This document shows positions 1 through 7,182 of a stretch of DNA of 28,362 nucleotides, piece by piece (within the stretch, counting starts at the first letter, position 1; each line of letters begins with the position of its first letter). The notes beneath the pieces are model-generated. The model did no database searches. It worked only from the letters and a program-made list of their open reading frames with translations, and was not told where the DNA came from. Both the position numbers and the translations under genes were made by a program. This stretch comes from Gammaproteobacteria bacterium (GTDB taxonomy: Bacteria; Pseudomonadota; Gammaproteobacteria; UBA9214), in assembly GCA_030632175.1 (NCBI GenBank), contig DAOVVG010000005.1, positions 1-28,362 of the forward strand, read 5' to 3'.

Positions 1-1
1 C

Positions 2-1126
2 TATCTGCAGCTGAAAACCAGTCCCAGTGAAAAGTTACGTGGCCGGATTGTTATCGATTCCCCCGGGTTTGATGCCGACTCCCAGAGAACGGCTACCCTG
101 CGTCTGACTGACCATATCATTGACCTGTCTGACCTGGTACTGGTGTTTTTTGACGCCCGTCATCCGGAGCCGGGGGCGATGCGGGATACCCTGGCGCACC
201 TTGTGGGAGACACGATTCACCGTCCGGATGCGACCAAGTTTGTCTTTATCCTGAATCAGATGGATACCACTGCCCGTGACGACAACCCCGAAGAGGTTGT
301 GGGTGCCTGGCAGCGCGCACTGGCGCAGGAAGGTCTGACTGCGGGAAGGTTTTATTGTATTTACAATCCTGAAGCGGCTGTTGCCATTAGTGATGAGTCA
401 TTGCGTCAGCGTTACGAGTCCAAGCGGGATCATGATCTGAAAGAAATACACCAGCGTATACAGGGTGTGGGGGTTGAACGCGCGTATCGAATCACCGGTG
501 CACTGGAGAAAACCGCGCATCACATCGAAGAGAAACTTGTTCCGCAGATTGAGTCATTAAAGGCACATTGGCGAAAACTGGTCTATCGGACAGATGCCGT
601 GCTGGCAGGTATATATCTGGTGGCCGGTCTGTTCCTGATGCAGTGGCTCGGATTCAGGGATGGTTTTAAGTGGGGCATGCCGGACTGGTGGCAGGGTTCG
701 AGCAGTAACATTGCGTGGACACTGATCTTTTGTCTGCTGGGCGCGGGAGTATTTGTTTTTCTGCACTTCAAGGCACGTAAATTTGCTGCACAACGGGTTA
801 CTAGCCAGCTGGAAAAACAATATGCGCCCGGTCTTGAGCTGGAGCGCATTCGTAATGCGTTTGTATTCAACACCCGTCCCTGGCACAGCATATTCAGAAA
901 GACACCGGTAGGGTGGGGGAACCGAAATCACAGGCGTTTACAACGTGTTATTGACGCAGCAAACAGTTATGTACAACGGCTCAATGATACCTTCACTGAC
1001 CCGTCTGGTGATCAATCCTTACCGCAGACCCCATCACCCCCGCTGGCGGTGGTAGCGCCAATCAACAAGGAAGCGGCGGCTGCGGACGTATCCGGGCAGT
1101 CCGGTCTGGACAGACACGCCACCTAG
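2..1126 (+). CDS. Dynamin-like GTPase, C-terminal part (5' end outside window)
   Basis: The reading frame is open from the window edge, so the N-terminus with the P-loop is missing. The visible part starts inside the G domain. A G3-like motif IDSPGFD is encoded at about 50-73 and a G4-like NQMD at about 254-265, preceded by hydrophobic strands (LVLVFFD, FVFILN). A helical middle region follows (ALEKTAHHIEEKLVPQIESL), then two hydrophobic segments at about 597-656 and 709-770 separated by a short Trp-rich loop (MPDWWQG), then a basic cytoplasmic tail and a Pro/Ala-rich C-terminus. This architecture, GTPase plus helical bundle plus paired membrane segments, fits bacterial dynamin-superfamily proteins that act on the inner membrane. 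Substrate and role cannot be told from sequence. It ends 126 bp before relA; a shared transcript is possible but not shown. An EHD-like or other Era/dynamin GTPase is the alternative. Confidence 0.7.
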   Translation, partial: YLQLKTSPSEKLRGRIVIDSPGFDADSQRTATLRLTDHIIDLSDLVLVFFDARHPEPGAMRDTLAHLVGDTIHRPDATKFVFILNQMDTTARDDNPEEVVGAWQRALAQEGLTAGRFYCIYNPEAAVAISDESLRQRYESKRDHDLKEIHQRIQGVGVERAYRITGALEKTAHHIEEKLVPQIESLKAHWRKLVYRTDAVLAGIYLVAGLFLMQWLGFRDGFKWGMPDWWQGSSSNIAWTLIFCLLGAGVFVFLHFKARKFAAQRVTSQLEKQYAPGLELERIRNAFVFNTRPWHSIFRKTPVGWGNRNHRRLQRVIDAANSYVQRLNDTFTDPSGDQSLPQTPSPPLAVVAPINKEAAAADVSGQSGLDRHAT

Positions 1127-1252
1127 CAAACCCCTGGCGGTGACAGCCTGACGGCTCGAAACTGCAACTTTCCTGCATGATGACACTGTCCGTTTTCGAC
1201 GGGCAGATAAATAGTCGTTTAATAATCGGTAACTTATTGCTATATATGGCTG

Positions 1253-3457
1253 ATGGAAGAATTAACCACATCTTCTGGGCCGGGTAATCTGGTAGTGGGT
1301 ACGTCGCTGCTCGTCGGGGATTTGCTGAAAGGGCGGTCTGACAACGAGAAGGTGCTGCTGGAAAAGGCCGCTGACTGGGCGAATACCGCACACCGTGACC
1401 AGCAGCGTGCTTCCGGCGAGCCCTATTTCAGTCATTTACTGGCCGTTGCTGAAATACTCAGTGACCTCAAACTTGATTATGAAACGCTCGCTGCAGCCAT
1501 GTTACATGACGTGGTTGAGGATACCGATGTCACCCTTGACGATGTCAGAACGGAGTTCGGGACGGTTATTGCCCGGCTGGTTGATGGTGTCACCAAGATG
1601 GAGCGGATCGGCGAATTCAAGCAGCTGGATCACGAAGGCCAGCGAGGACATTCGCAGGCAGAAAGTCTGCGCAAATTGCTGCTGGCGATGGCTGACGATG
1701 TGCGGGTGGTGCTCATCAAACTTGCTGACCGGTTGCACAATATGCGCACCTTGCAGCATCTGAGCAGCGAACGGCAACGGCGTATCGCACAGGAAACGCT
1801 GGACATTTATGCACCACTGGCAAATCGACTGGGTATTTGGCAGATCAAGTGGGAACTGGAAGACCTTTCTCTGCGGTATCTTGAGCCCGACGCCTACCAG
1901 CAACTGGTCGATCAGCTGGATGAGAAGCGAGCGGATCGCGAACGTTATATAAACGATGTTATTGAAGCGCTGGATGCCGAGCTGAAGAAAGCCGGTATCA
2001 AGGCGGCCATTAGTGGTCGGCCAAAACATATCAACAGTATCTGGCGGAAGATGCAGCGCAAGCAGGTCGATTTTGACCAGATTTTCGACATGCGTGCTGT
2101 ACGTATTCTGGTGAAGGAGGAAAAGGACTGTTATGCCGCGCTGGGCGTGGTACATGGCCTGTGGCGGCATATTCCAAATGAGTTTGACGATTACATCGCC
2201 AATCCGAAAAAGAATCTGTATCGCTCGCTGCATACCGCAGTGGTAGGACCGGGTGGTTATAACCTGGAAATTCAAATCCGAACAGAGCAAATGCACCGGC
2301 ATGCGGAGCTGGGTGTTGCAGCCCACTGGCGTTACAAGGAAGGCGGGGGCGGTGATTCAGCCCATGAAGAAAAGATCGCCTGGCTAAGACAGGTGCTTGA
2401 ATGGAAGGAGGAAGAAGACAGTGCCACTGATTTTGTTGATCGCTTCAAGTCCGAGGCTTTTCACGACCGGGTATATGTCCTGACACCGCAGGGACGGATT
2501 GTCGATCTGCCACAGGGTGCAACTCCGCTGGATTTTGCCTACTCAGTACACACCGAAGTCGGACACCGCTGTCGTGGTGCCAAGGTCAATGGCCGCATAG
2601 TGCAACTCACTTACCAGTTGCAGAATGGGGAACAGGTTGAAGTATTAACAACGCGCCAGGGTGAGCCCAGTCGTGACTGGCTGAATTCGCATCTGGGATA
2701 TCTGAAAACCTCGCGTGCCAGATCACGGGTTCGTGCGTGGTTCAAGCATCAGGACTATGAGCATAATGTTGCAGCAGGACGAACTATTCTGGATCGGGAA
2801 TTGCATCGTCTGGGGATAACGGATTTACCGATAGAGAAGCTCGCGAGTCGTTTCAGGCATAAACAGGTTGACGAATTTCTTGAAGCAGTCGGTCATGGAG
2901 ATATCACGGCCGGGCATCTTGCCAATGCAGTTAACGAGCTGGTGCCGCGAGAGGAAACACCGGAAATACACCGTCCACGTCTGACGAGAAAAGAACATGC
3001 CACGACGCCGGGTGGATTTAAAATACTGGGTGTAGGGAACCTGTTGACAACAACTGCACGCTGTTGCCATCCGGTACCTAATGACCCGATTATCGGCTAT
3101 ATAACCCGCGGACGTGGCGTGACGATTCATCGGCAGGACTGCGGTAATGTGCTGCGTTTGCAAGGCGAAGATCGAGACCGCCTGATTGAAGTAGAGTGGG
3201 GTAGTAAGAGCGGAGAAGGATATGTGGTTGATATTGCCGTTGAGGCCTATGACCGGTCGGGCCTGTTAAGGGACATCACTGTTGTATTGGCGAATGAGAA
3301 AATAAACCTTAATGGTGTGAATACCGCGACAGATGAGCGTGATGGTATAGCGCGTATGAGCCTGACACTGGAGATCGCGGATATTGGCCAGCTGAGTCGC
3401 GTTCTGACAAAAATCGGGCAGCTGCCTAATGTGGTTGAGGCTCGCAGGAAGGTTTAG
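1253..3457 (+). CDS. relA: RelA/SpoT homologue: (p)ppGpp synthetase, RelA type, with intact HD hydrolase site
   Basis: This 734-residue protein has the full long-RSH layout: HD hydrolase domain (about 30-200), synthetase domain (about 250-370), TGS domain (about 410-470), a conserved Cys region (ARCCHPVP) and a C-terminal ACT domain (about 655-734). It makes (p)ppGpp from ATP and GTP/GDP on starved ribosomes. The synthetase, TGS and linker sequences resemble E. coli RelA rather than SpoT (GRPKHINSIWRKMQ, PSRDWLN, GHRCRGAKVNGRIV), and residues 310-313 are EFDD, the motif of monofunctional RelA. However, all hydrolase residues known from Rel enzymes are present: H61, H85-D86, E89-D90, D159 and N163. 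The protein may therefore also degrade (p)ppGpp. The start is the first in-frame ATG; its Shine-Dalgarno is weak. The SLHT-containing motif reads NLYRSLHT instead of the usual NGYQSLHT. Confidence 0.92.
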   Translation: MEELTTSSGPGNLVVGTSLLVGDLLKGRSDNEKVLLEKAADWANTAHRDQQRASGEPYFSHLLAVAEILSDLKLDYETLAAAMLHDVVEDTDVTLDDVRTEFGTVIARLVDGVTKMERIGEFKQLDHEGQRGHSQAESLRKLLLAMADDVRVVLIKLADRLHNMRTLQHLSSERQRRIAQETLDIYAPLANRLGIWQIKWELEDLSLRYLEPDAYQQLVDQLDEKRADRERYINDVIEALDAELKKAGIKAAISGRPKHINSIWRKMQRKQVDFDQIFDMRAVRILVKEEKDCYAALGVVHGLWRHIPNEFDDYIANPKKNLYRSLHTAVVGPGGYNLEIQIRTEQMHRHAELGVAAHWRYKEGGGGDSAHEEKIAWLRQVLEWKEEEDSATDFVDRFKSEAFHDRVYVLTPQGRIVDLPQGATPLDFAYSVHTEVGHRCRGAKVNGRIVQLTYQLQNGEQVEVLTTRQGEPSRDWLNSHLGYLKTSRARSRVRAWFKHQDYEHNVAAGRTILDRELHRLGITDLPIEKLASRFRHKQVDEFLEAVGHGDITAGHLANAVNELVPREETPEIHRPRLTRKEHATTPGGFKILGVGNLLTTTARCCHPVPNDPIIGYITRGRGVTIHRQDCGNVLRLQGEDRDRLIEVEWGSKSGEGYVVDIAVEAYDRSGLLRDITVVLANEKINLNGVNTATDERDGIARMSLTLEIADIGQLSRVLTKIGQLPNVVEARRKV

Positions 3458-3471
3458 TTTCAGGGTCGCGG

Positions 3472-3714
3472 TTATTTTTTGCGACTGCGCGCAATGATCA
3501 ATCCTGCCAGCCCCAGTCCAACCAGTGCCAGTGTGCTGGATTCAGGTACGGATACGACCCGCTGGTTGACACCAAACCGGTTGCCGTTGTTCTGGTCTTT
3601 TCCGTAGGCATAGTGATTGCCGTTATTACCATTGTTGCCTGGTAGTGCGTCAGGCTTATCGGCCAGACTCTGGGTTGATGCCAGCAGGAAAAAGGCTGCG
3701 ATGATGTATTTCAT
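3472..3714 (-). CDS. Small PEP-CTERM sorting-domain protein
   Basis: This 80-residue protein has an N-terminal signal peptide (MKYIIAAFFLLASTQSLA, cleavage near residue 18), a short Asn/Gly-rich mature part (PGNNGNNGNHYAYGKDQNN) and a C-terminal tripartite signal: VPESS at 56-60, a hydrophobic helix at 61-74 and the basic tail RSRKK. That tail is the PEP-CTERM arrangement, which directs export, recognition by an exosortase and release or anchoring at the cell surface, usually in bacteria that make exopolysaccharide. The canonical VPEP is VPES here. No exosortase is in the window. The gene converges on relA with 14 bp between stop codons. The mature chain is only about 35-40 residues, so it is unlikely to be an enzyme; a matrix or surface peptide is a guess. 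Confidence 0.8.
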   Translation of the reverse strand: MKYIIAAFFLLASTQSLADKPDALPGNNGNNGNHYAYGKDQNNGNRFGVNQRVVSVPESSTLALVGLGLAGLIIARSRKK

Positions 3715-3759
3715 GGCGATTATTCGATGCCCCGTTATTTAAACGCTGTTCTGAAGCTG

Positions 3760-3798
3760 GCCGATTGGAGGAACTCGGTTGTTACCGAGGCTATCGGC
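3760..3798. repeat. Nested inverted repeat between two small exported-protein genes
   Basis: An outer stem GCCGAT (3760-3765) pairs with ATCGGC (3793-3798) and encloses an inner perfect stem CTCGGT (3774-3779) with ACCGAG (3784-3789) around a 4-nt loop. No T-run follows on either strand. It lies downstream of the 88-residue gene and in the 5' region of the PEP-CTERM gene, so it could be a structured leader, an operator or a processing/3'-end signal. Confidence 0.4.
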
Positions 3799-3867
3799 TA
3801 ACAAGGACATTTACTGAATGCTGTAATTCTGACCAGGCTGGACAAACAGGGCTTGCGTGGCGATGGT

Positions 3868-4134
3868 CTACTCGCCTTGTATTTTTCTTAGAAGCACCAG
3901 TCCTGCGATCGCAAAACTAACGATCCATATCGTATCGAGCATATTGAGTTCCACCTGTTCTTTCTGACCGGTGGTTGTTGTTATGTCTTCTGACGAACCC
4001 GGGGGGGCGGACTTTTCATGGGGCTGAAATTGTGCCGGACTGTGGCTGGCAATCAGTTCGGCATTTACTGGTGTGGATACATTTGCAAGTGCTATACACA
4101 GGCATATCGCAGCAGCTTGACCTTTGTATTTCAT
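3868..4134 (-). CDS. Small exported protein with C-terminal membrane helix, family unknown
   Basis: I do not recognise this 88-residue protein. It has a convincing signal peptide (hydrophobic AAAICLCIALANVSTPVNA, cleavage near residue 25), a polar Ser/Thr/Gln-rich middle of about 40 residues, and a C-terminal hydrophobic helix (TIWIVSFAIAGLVLLRK) ending in the short tail KIQGE. A Shine-Dalgarno-like AGGGAAAG lies a few bases before the ATG, which supports the gene. The hydrophobic helix plus basic residues at the C-terminus resembles sorting-signal proteins in outline, but no PEP motif precedes it. It is encoded 153 bp upstream of the PEP-CTERM gene on the same strand and both begin MKY, so a shared envelope role is plausible but unproven. 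Confidence 0.6.
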   Translation of the reverse strand: MKYKGQAAAICLCIALANVSTPVNAELIASHSPAQFQPHEKSAPPGSSEDITTTTGQKEQVELNMLDTIWIVSFAIAGLVLLRKIQGE

Positions 4135-4486
4135 TTAACTTTCCCTGTTTATTTTTGTAGATGCACGGGTTGCTATCAATGCCTGAAGCAACAGTACTTA
4201 TTCTAGATACTATCGGTCAGCAACTCAATGAGACAAAAGTACTAGATTGTCAGTACGTGATAAGCAGATGGTAATGAAGGTGTTGTACTTCAGTGCAATA
4301 GGCGGACTGCCGGCACTGCTATAAGCTGTATTCATGTGGCGCAAAAAATAATAAAAATACTCCTGCACATGCCACAACACGCCTCGTATACCCTCTGCGA
4401 GGCGTGTTTTTATGGGGGATGAAAAAACCCGTGCTGATGCCTTGCCAGCGTACGATATTCCTCGCACGCTTATGACCGAAATGAAA
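4135..4486. other. Gene-free stretch between small exported protein and tRNA-Arg
   Basis: I see no credible protein gene here; the open frames have no ribosome-binding site and no recognisable sequence. The stretch contains a strong intrinsic-terminator-like hairpin at 4377-4411 on the plus strand, with no plus-strand gene upstream closer than relA, and short inverted repeats such as GTAC-N10-GTAC near 4235-4255. A small plus-strand RNA ending at the hairpin is one explanation. Confidence 0.4.
4377..4411 (+). terminator. Intrinsic terminator-like hairpin
   Basis: A perfect 10-bp stem (ACACGCCTCG at 4377-4386, CGAGGCGTGT at 4398-4407) encloses an 11-nt loop and is followed by T residues (4407-4411) on the plus strand. 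Read on the minus strand there is no T-run, so it terminates plus-strand transcription. No annotated plus-strand gene ends nearby. Confidence 0.65.
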
Positions 4487-4563
4487 TGGTGCCCCGGAGA
4501 CGATTCGAACGTCCGACCTAGCGCTTAGGAGGCGCTCGCTCTATCCAGCTGAGCTACCGGGGC
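4487..4563 (-). tRNA. tRNA-Arg (anticodon CCT)
   Basis: Read on the minus strand, the sequence folds into a full cloverleaf: acceptor GCCCCGG pairs with CCGGGGC, there is a D-arm GCTC/GAGC, an anticodon stem AGCGC/GCGCT around loop CTCCTAA giving anticodon CCT (reads AGG), and a T-arm with TTCGAAT. The 3' CCA is encoded (TGGT at 4487-4490 on the plus strand). It lies 14 bp downstream of tRNA-Ala and is probably co-transcribed with it. tRNA-Arg genes are common island integration sites, but no integrase or att duplication is visible here. Confidence 0.95.
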
Positions 4564-4577
4564 AGGAAACTGTAGTA

Positions 4578-4653
<76 letters not shown>

Positions 4654-4806
4654 GTAGGGGTTCTGGTGTAAATGCTGTTTATGCAGAACCTGCTGGTCGA
4701 ATTCTAACACTATGCTTTGAGCGTGTTCCAACACAGGCACTTGTGAAGTGTTTTTTATTTAAATGCGGGTTCCTGGCGGCTATGAAAGCGCAGTTCTTAC
4801 GACTGA

Positions 4807-4959
4807 TCAGCTGCTTCCGGCAAGTGCCAGTTCTATATCAATAATCTTGTCTGCAATTTGCAGGCTGTCGACGAAATAGTTATCTTCGCTGAGTTGTGAG
4901 CGTATTGAGTCAATACGATTTATGTCTTCTTCTGATGTTGTAGTTGTTAGATTTTGCAT
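4807..4959 (-). CDS. flgM: Very short FlgM-like anti-sigma-28 factor
   Basis: The minus strand encodes a 50-residue protein whose residues 12-46 match the C-terminal half of FlgM: INRIDSIRSQL, then NYFVDSLQIADKIIDIEL, corresponding to the family pattern (R/K)VxxIRxxI-GxYxVDxxxIADKLLxxE. In known FlgM proteins these helices bind and inhibit FliA (sigma-28). Typical FlgM is about 90-100 residues with a disordered N-terminal export region; only about 11 residues (MQNLTTTTSEE) precede the match here, and an in-frame TAA eight codons upstream with no start between rules out a longer form. An AAGG lies about 11 bases before the ATG. A sigma-28 promoter sits upstream (5044-5070), matching the feedback wiring of flgM. 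It is divergent from fleQ, and fliA is at 10720. Function as a FliA inhibitor is inferred; export through the flagellar basal body is doubtful. Confidence 0.75.
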   Translation of the reverse strand: MQNLTTTTSEEDINRIDSIRSQLSEDNYFVDSLQIADKIIDIELALAGSS

Positions 4960-5043
4960 GTGTGAGCAGGCCTTGTATGTTTAGTATTTTGTATATTTAT
5001 GTAATAAATCATTCTGGTTTTGTGCATTCCTGACACAGTTAAC

Positions 5044-5070
5044 TTATCGTCCCCGGAATCAAAGAGTTTA
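5044..5070 (-). promoter_or_regulatory. Sigma-28 (FliA) promoter of the flgM-like gene
   Basis: On the minus strand TAAACTCT (5063-5070) is followed after exactly 11 nt by GACGATAA (5044-5051). The flagellar sigma-28 consensus is TAAAGTTT-N11-GCCGATAA, so 13 of 16 positions match with the correct spacing. Transcription would start near 5036, leaving a leader of about 77 nt before the flgM-like ATG at 4959. Confidence 0.75.
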
Positions 5071-5247
5071 GATGGATTTTGTGGTTCAGCGCACATATCG
5101 ACAATATATTGACGCGCCATCAGTGAGCAGTTCTTTTTGCCTGACCGCATTTTTTATCGGCGCACCGGTGGTTTTTGTAACACTCACTCGTCCGAGTTTT
5201 CGACGCTGTGTTGATTGCAAGTCTGGACGCCAGCCCCGTCTTTCATT

Positions 5248-5261
5248 GTTGAATATTCAAC
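5248..5261. promoter_or_regulatory. Perfect 14-bp palindrome, possible operator upstream of fleQ
   Basis: GTTGAATATTCAAC is perfectly self-complementary. It lies 204 bp upstream of the fleQ start and directly before an AT-rich TATAGA sequence that could be a -10 element. The binding protein is unknown. Confidence 0.35.
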
Positions 5262-5266
5262 TATAG

Positions 5267-5279
5267 AACAATAAGATAA
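5267..5279 (+). promoter_or_regulatory. 13-nt motif AACAATAAGATAA upstream of fleQ (copy 1)
   Basis: The same 13 bases occur at 9677-9689, upstream of the sigma-54 promoter of flhG. The core CAATAA coincides with the centre of the published Pseudomonas FleQ-box consensus (GTCAATAAATTGAC, recalled from memory), but the flanks do not match well. A shared regulator site is a hypothesis. Confidence 0.3.
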
Positions 5280-5464
5280 GCATGGTTAACGGGCTGTGAT
5301 ACGCAATACTCAACAGCGCCTGACCGTGTCTCTTGCTTTACTTTGACATCGGCACTGCCGGGTGGTTAACTTCCGCTTATAGAGTAGGGGATAAATTACT
5401 TTAATAATTGTCGGGTTTTTACGATAATCACGCGCACCAAACGTAAAACACTTTAGGAAATCCA

Positions 5465-6886
5465 ATGCCTAGTGAGCCCAAGATCCTGATAATTGAAGCA
5501 GATCCCGAATTGGGTCTGGAAATACAGGCCATTCTAAGGTTTATAAGTTATAACCCGATTCTCGTTGAAGACTGCAGTCACTGGAAAGATTTCGCCGGTG
5601 ATGCAAGCAGCATACAGGCTGTTCTGATTGGTAGTTGCCAGTCAGAGAATATGCTCTCCACCCTGCTGGCTGAAGTTCACAGTCTGGATGAGAACCTGCC
5701 TATTTATCTTTTGTCCGAGAAAGGCAAGGAACCTACGGTAACGATCGAAGCAGGCTCCTGCATTCTTGGTCGTATTGAGATACCGACACAATATTCGCAA
5801 CTAACCAGTGCCCTGCATCAGGCTGAGGTCTATGCAGAATCACACCGTTCTCCGGGTGTGTCTGAGCGTCCGGTGGAGCTATTCCGCAGCCTGGTCGGGA
5901 GCAGCCGTCCAATTCAGAAAGTTAGGAAGATGATTGAGCAGGTGGCGGGTAGTGATGCCAATGTTTTAATCCTGGGTGAATCAGGGACCGGCAAGGAAGT
6001 AGTTGCACGTAATCTCCACTATCATTCATCAAGACGCGAAGGACCTTTTGTCCCTGTCAATTGCGGTGCGATTCCGGCTGATCTGCTGGAGTCCGAATTA
6101 TTCGGACACGAGAAAGGGGCCTTTACCGGTGCGATCAGCGACCGCGAGGGCCGCTTTGAGATGGCCGAGGGAGGCACGCTTTTCCTCGATGAAATAGGCG
6201 ACATGAGCCTGCAGATGCAAGTCAAGATCCTGCGCGTTTTGCAGGAACGAACCTTTGAAAGGGTGGGCTCAAACAAAACAATCACTTCCGATGTGCGCAT
6301 ACTGGCAGCAACCCACAGGAATCTGGAGGAAGGGATCCAGACAGGAGAGTTCCGGGAAGACCTGTTTTATCGTCTGAATGTGTTTCCGATTGAAGTGCCG
6401 CCCTTGCGTGACCGGGTCGAGGATACCCCGATGCTGGTGAATGAACTGGTGCGACGCATTGAGCATGAGAAACGCGGTTCCGTCAGGCTGTCACCCGGCG
6501 CTATATATTCACTGTGTCAGTATAACTGGCCGGGCAATGTCAGGGAGTTGGCGAACCTGGTCGAGAGACTGGCGATTTTGCACCCCTATGGAGTCGTGGA
6601 TGCCGTTGATCTACCTGAAAAATTCCAGAATGGTGGGGATGAGGTTTCCGAGAAGCTGGTTGATTCATTGGTCGGGGCACCAGTGACTTCCGAGGATCTC
6701 GATCCCCGATTGCCGCGGGATGGACTCAATCTGAAAGAACATCTTGGTTATATGGAAATCAGCTATATAAAGCAGGCTTTGACAGATTCGGGGGGGGTGG
6801 TCGCGCATGCAGCAAAGCGGCTGGGTATGCGACGGACTACACTGGTAGAAAAACTCAGGAAATACGGTTTGCAAAGGCCAGCCTGA
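5465..6886 (+). CDS. fleQ: FleQ/FlrA-type sigma-54-dependent flagellar master regulator
   Basis: This 473-residue protein aligns with Pseudomonas FleQ along its length. It has a receiver-like N-terminal domain (1-125) without a phospho-acceptor Asp (the position reads VLIGSCQS), an AAA+ domain (about 140-375) and a Fis-type HTH (about 440-470, GGVVAHAAKRLGMRRTTLVEKLRKYG split across it). Walker A is GESGTGKE (171-178), the sigma-54 contact loop GAFTGA is at 218-223 and Walker B GGTLFLDE is at 236-243. The LFRS motif (139-142), which in FleQ takes part in c-di-GMP binding near the Walker A site, is conserved. FleQ proteins activate class II flagellar genes with sigma-54 and often repress exopolysaccharide genes until c-di-GMP rises. 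Neighbours fit: flgM-like gene divergent, a c-di-GMP enzyme downstream, and its antagonist FlhG at 9836. A paralogue such as FleR/FlrC is less likely because those keep the receiver Asp. Confidence 0.92.
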   Translation: MPSEPKILIIEADPELGLEIQAILRFISYNPILVEDCSHWKDFAGDASSIQAVLIGSCQSENMLSTLLAEVHSLDENLPIYLLSEKGKEPTVTIEAGSCILGRIEIPTQYSQLTSALHQAEVYAESHRSPGVSERPVELFRSLVGSSRPIQKVRKMIEQVAGSDANVLILGESGTGKEVVARNLHYHSSRREGPFVPVNCGAIPADLLESELFGHEKGAFTGAISDREGRFEMAEGGTLFLDEIGDMSLQMQVKILRVLQERTFERVGSNKTITSDVRILAATHRNLEEGIQTGEFREDLFYRLNVFPIEVPPLRDRVEDTPMLVNELVRRIEHEKRGSVRLSPGAIYSLCQYNWPGNVRELANLVERLAILHPYGVVDAVDLPEKFQNGGDEVSEKLVDSLVGAPVTSEDLDPRLPRDGLNLKEHLGYMEISYIKQALTDSGGVVAHAAKRLGMRRTTLVEKLRKYGLQRPA

Positions 6887-7182
6887 GGGCGGTAGGGCAG
6901 TGACCGGGGATTGCTCGTAGTACAGTGGGTATCTGCGTTATACTTGCGGTGATTTTCCGCTGCAGCCAACGCTGCATGGATTGCAGGTGGGGGGTATCAA
7001 AAATAATAAAGTCTGGATAGGGGTCCATACTTTTTACAACAGATAGAACTGATCGCATCCGTTTGCCGGGACACATTGTGCCGTGTGCAACCCGGATGAC
7101 ACTACCCATTTGTATACAGTCACAGGTAACAGAATTTCTGTAATTTTGTCTCCTGAACAGAACAATATAAACGTATAACAAT

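Larger units (their letters stand above)
4960..5464. other. Divergent intergenic region between flgM-like gene and fleQ
   Basis: This roughly 505-bp AT-rich region separates two divergent flagellar regulators. It holds the sigma-28 promoter of the flgM-like gene (5044-5070), a perfect 14-bp palindrome (5248-5261) and a 13-nt motif shared with the flhG upstream region (5267-5279). For fleQ, a TTGACA at about 5343-5348 is followed 17 bp later by only a weak -10 (TTAACT), so the fleQ promoter is not certain. AGGA just before the fleQ ATG is a usable Shine-Dalgarno. No credible gene is seen. Confidence 0.5.

Noticed and set aside
1502..2326. 274-codon open frame on the minus strand inside relA
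   Set aside because: It is antisense to conserved relA codons, has no family resemblance and is a by-product of codon bias.
3784..3798. GCCGATAG on the minus strand resembling a sigma-28 -10 before the PEP-CTERM gene
   Set aside because: No -35 at the required spacing (TAAATGTC lies only 7 bp away); the sequence is explained by the inverted repeat.
5072..5266. 64-codon plus-strand frame upstream of fleQ
   Set aside because: No ribosome-binding site, no recognisable sequence, and it overlaps regulatory elements of the divergent promoters.
7007..7014. TAAAGTCT, close to a sigma-28 -35 element
   Set aside because: Eleven bases downstream there is no GCCGATAA-like sequence (CATACTTT instead).
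7067..7081. Sigma-54-like sequence before the GGDEF-EAL gene (GG-N10-GC)
   Set aside because: The GG and GC have correct spacing, but the -12 half reads GTGC rather than TTGC and several other consensus positions differ; too weak to call.
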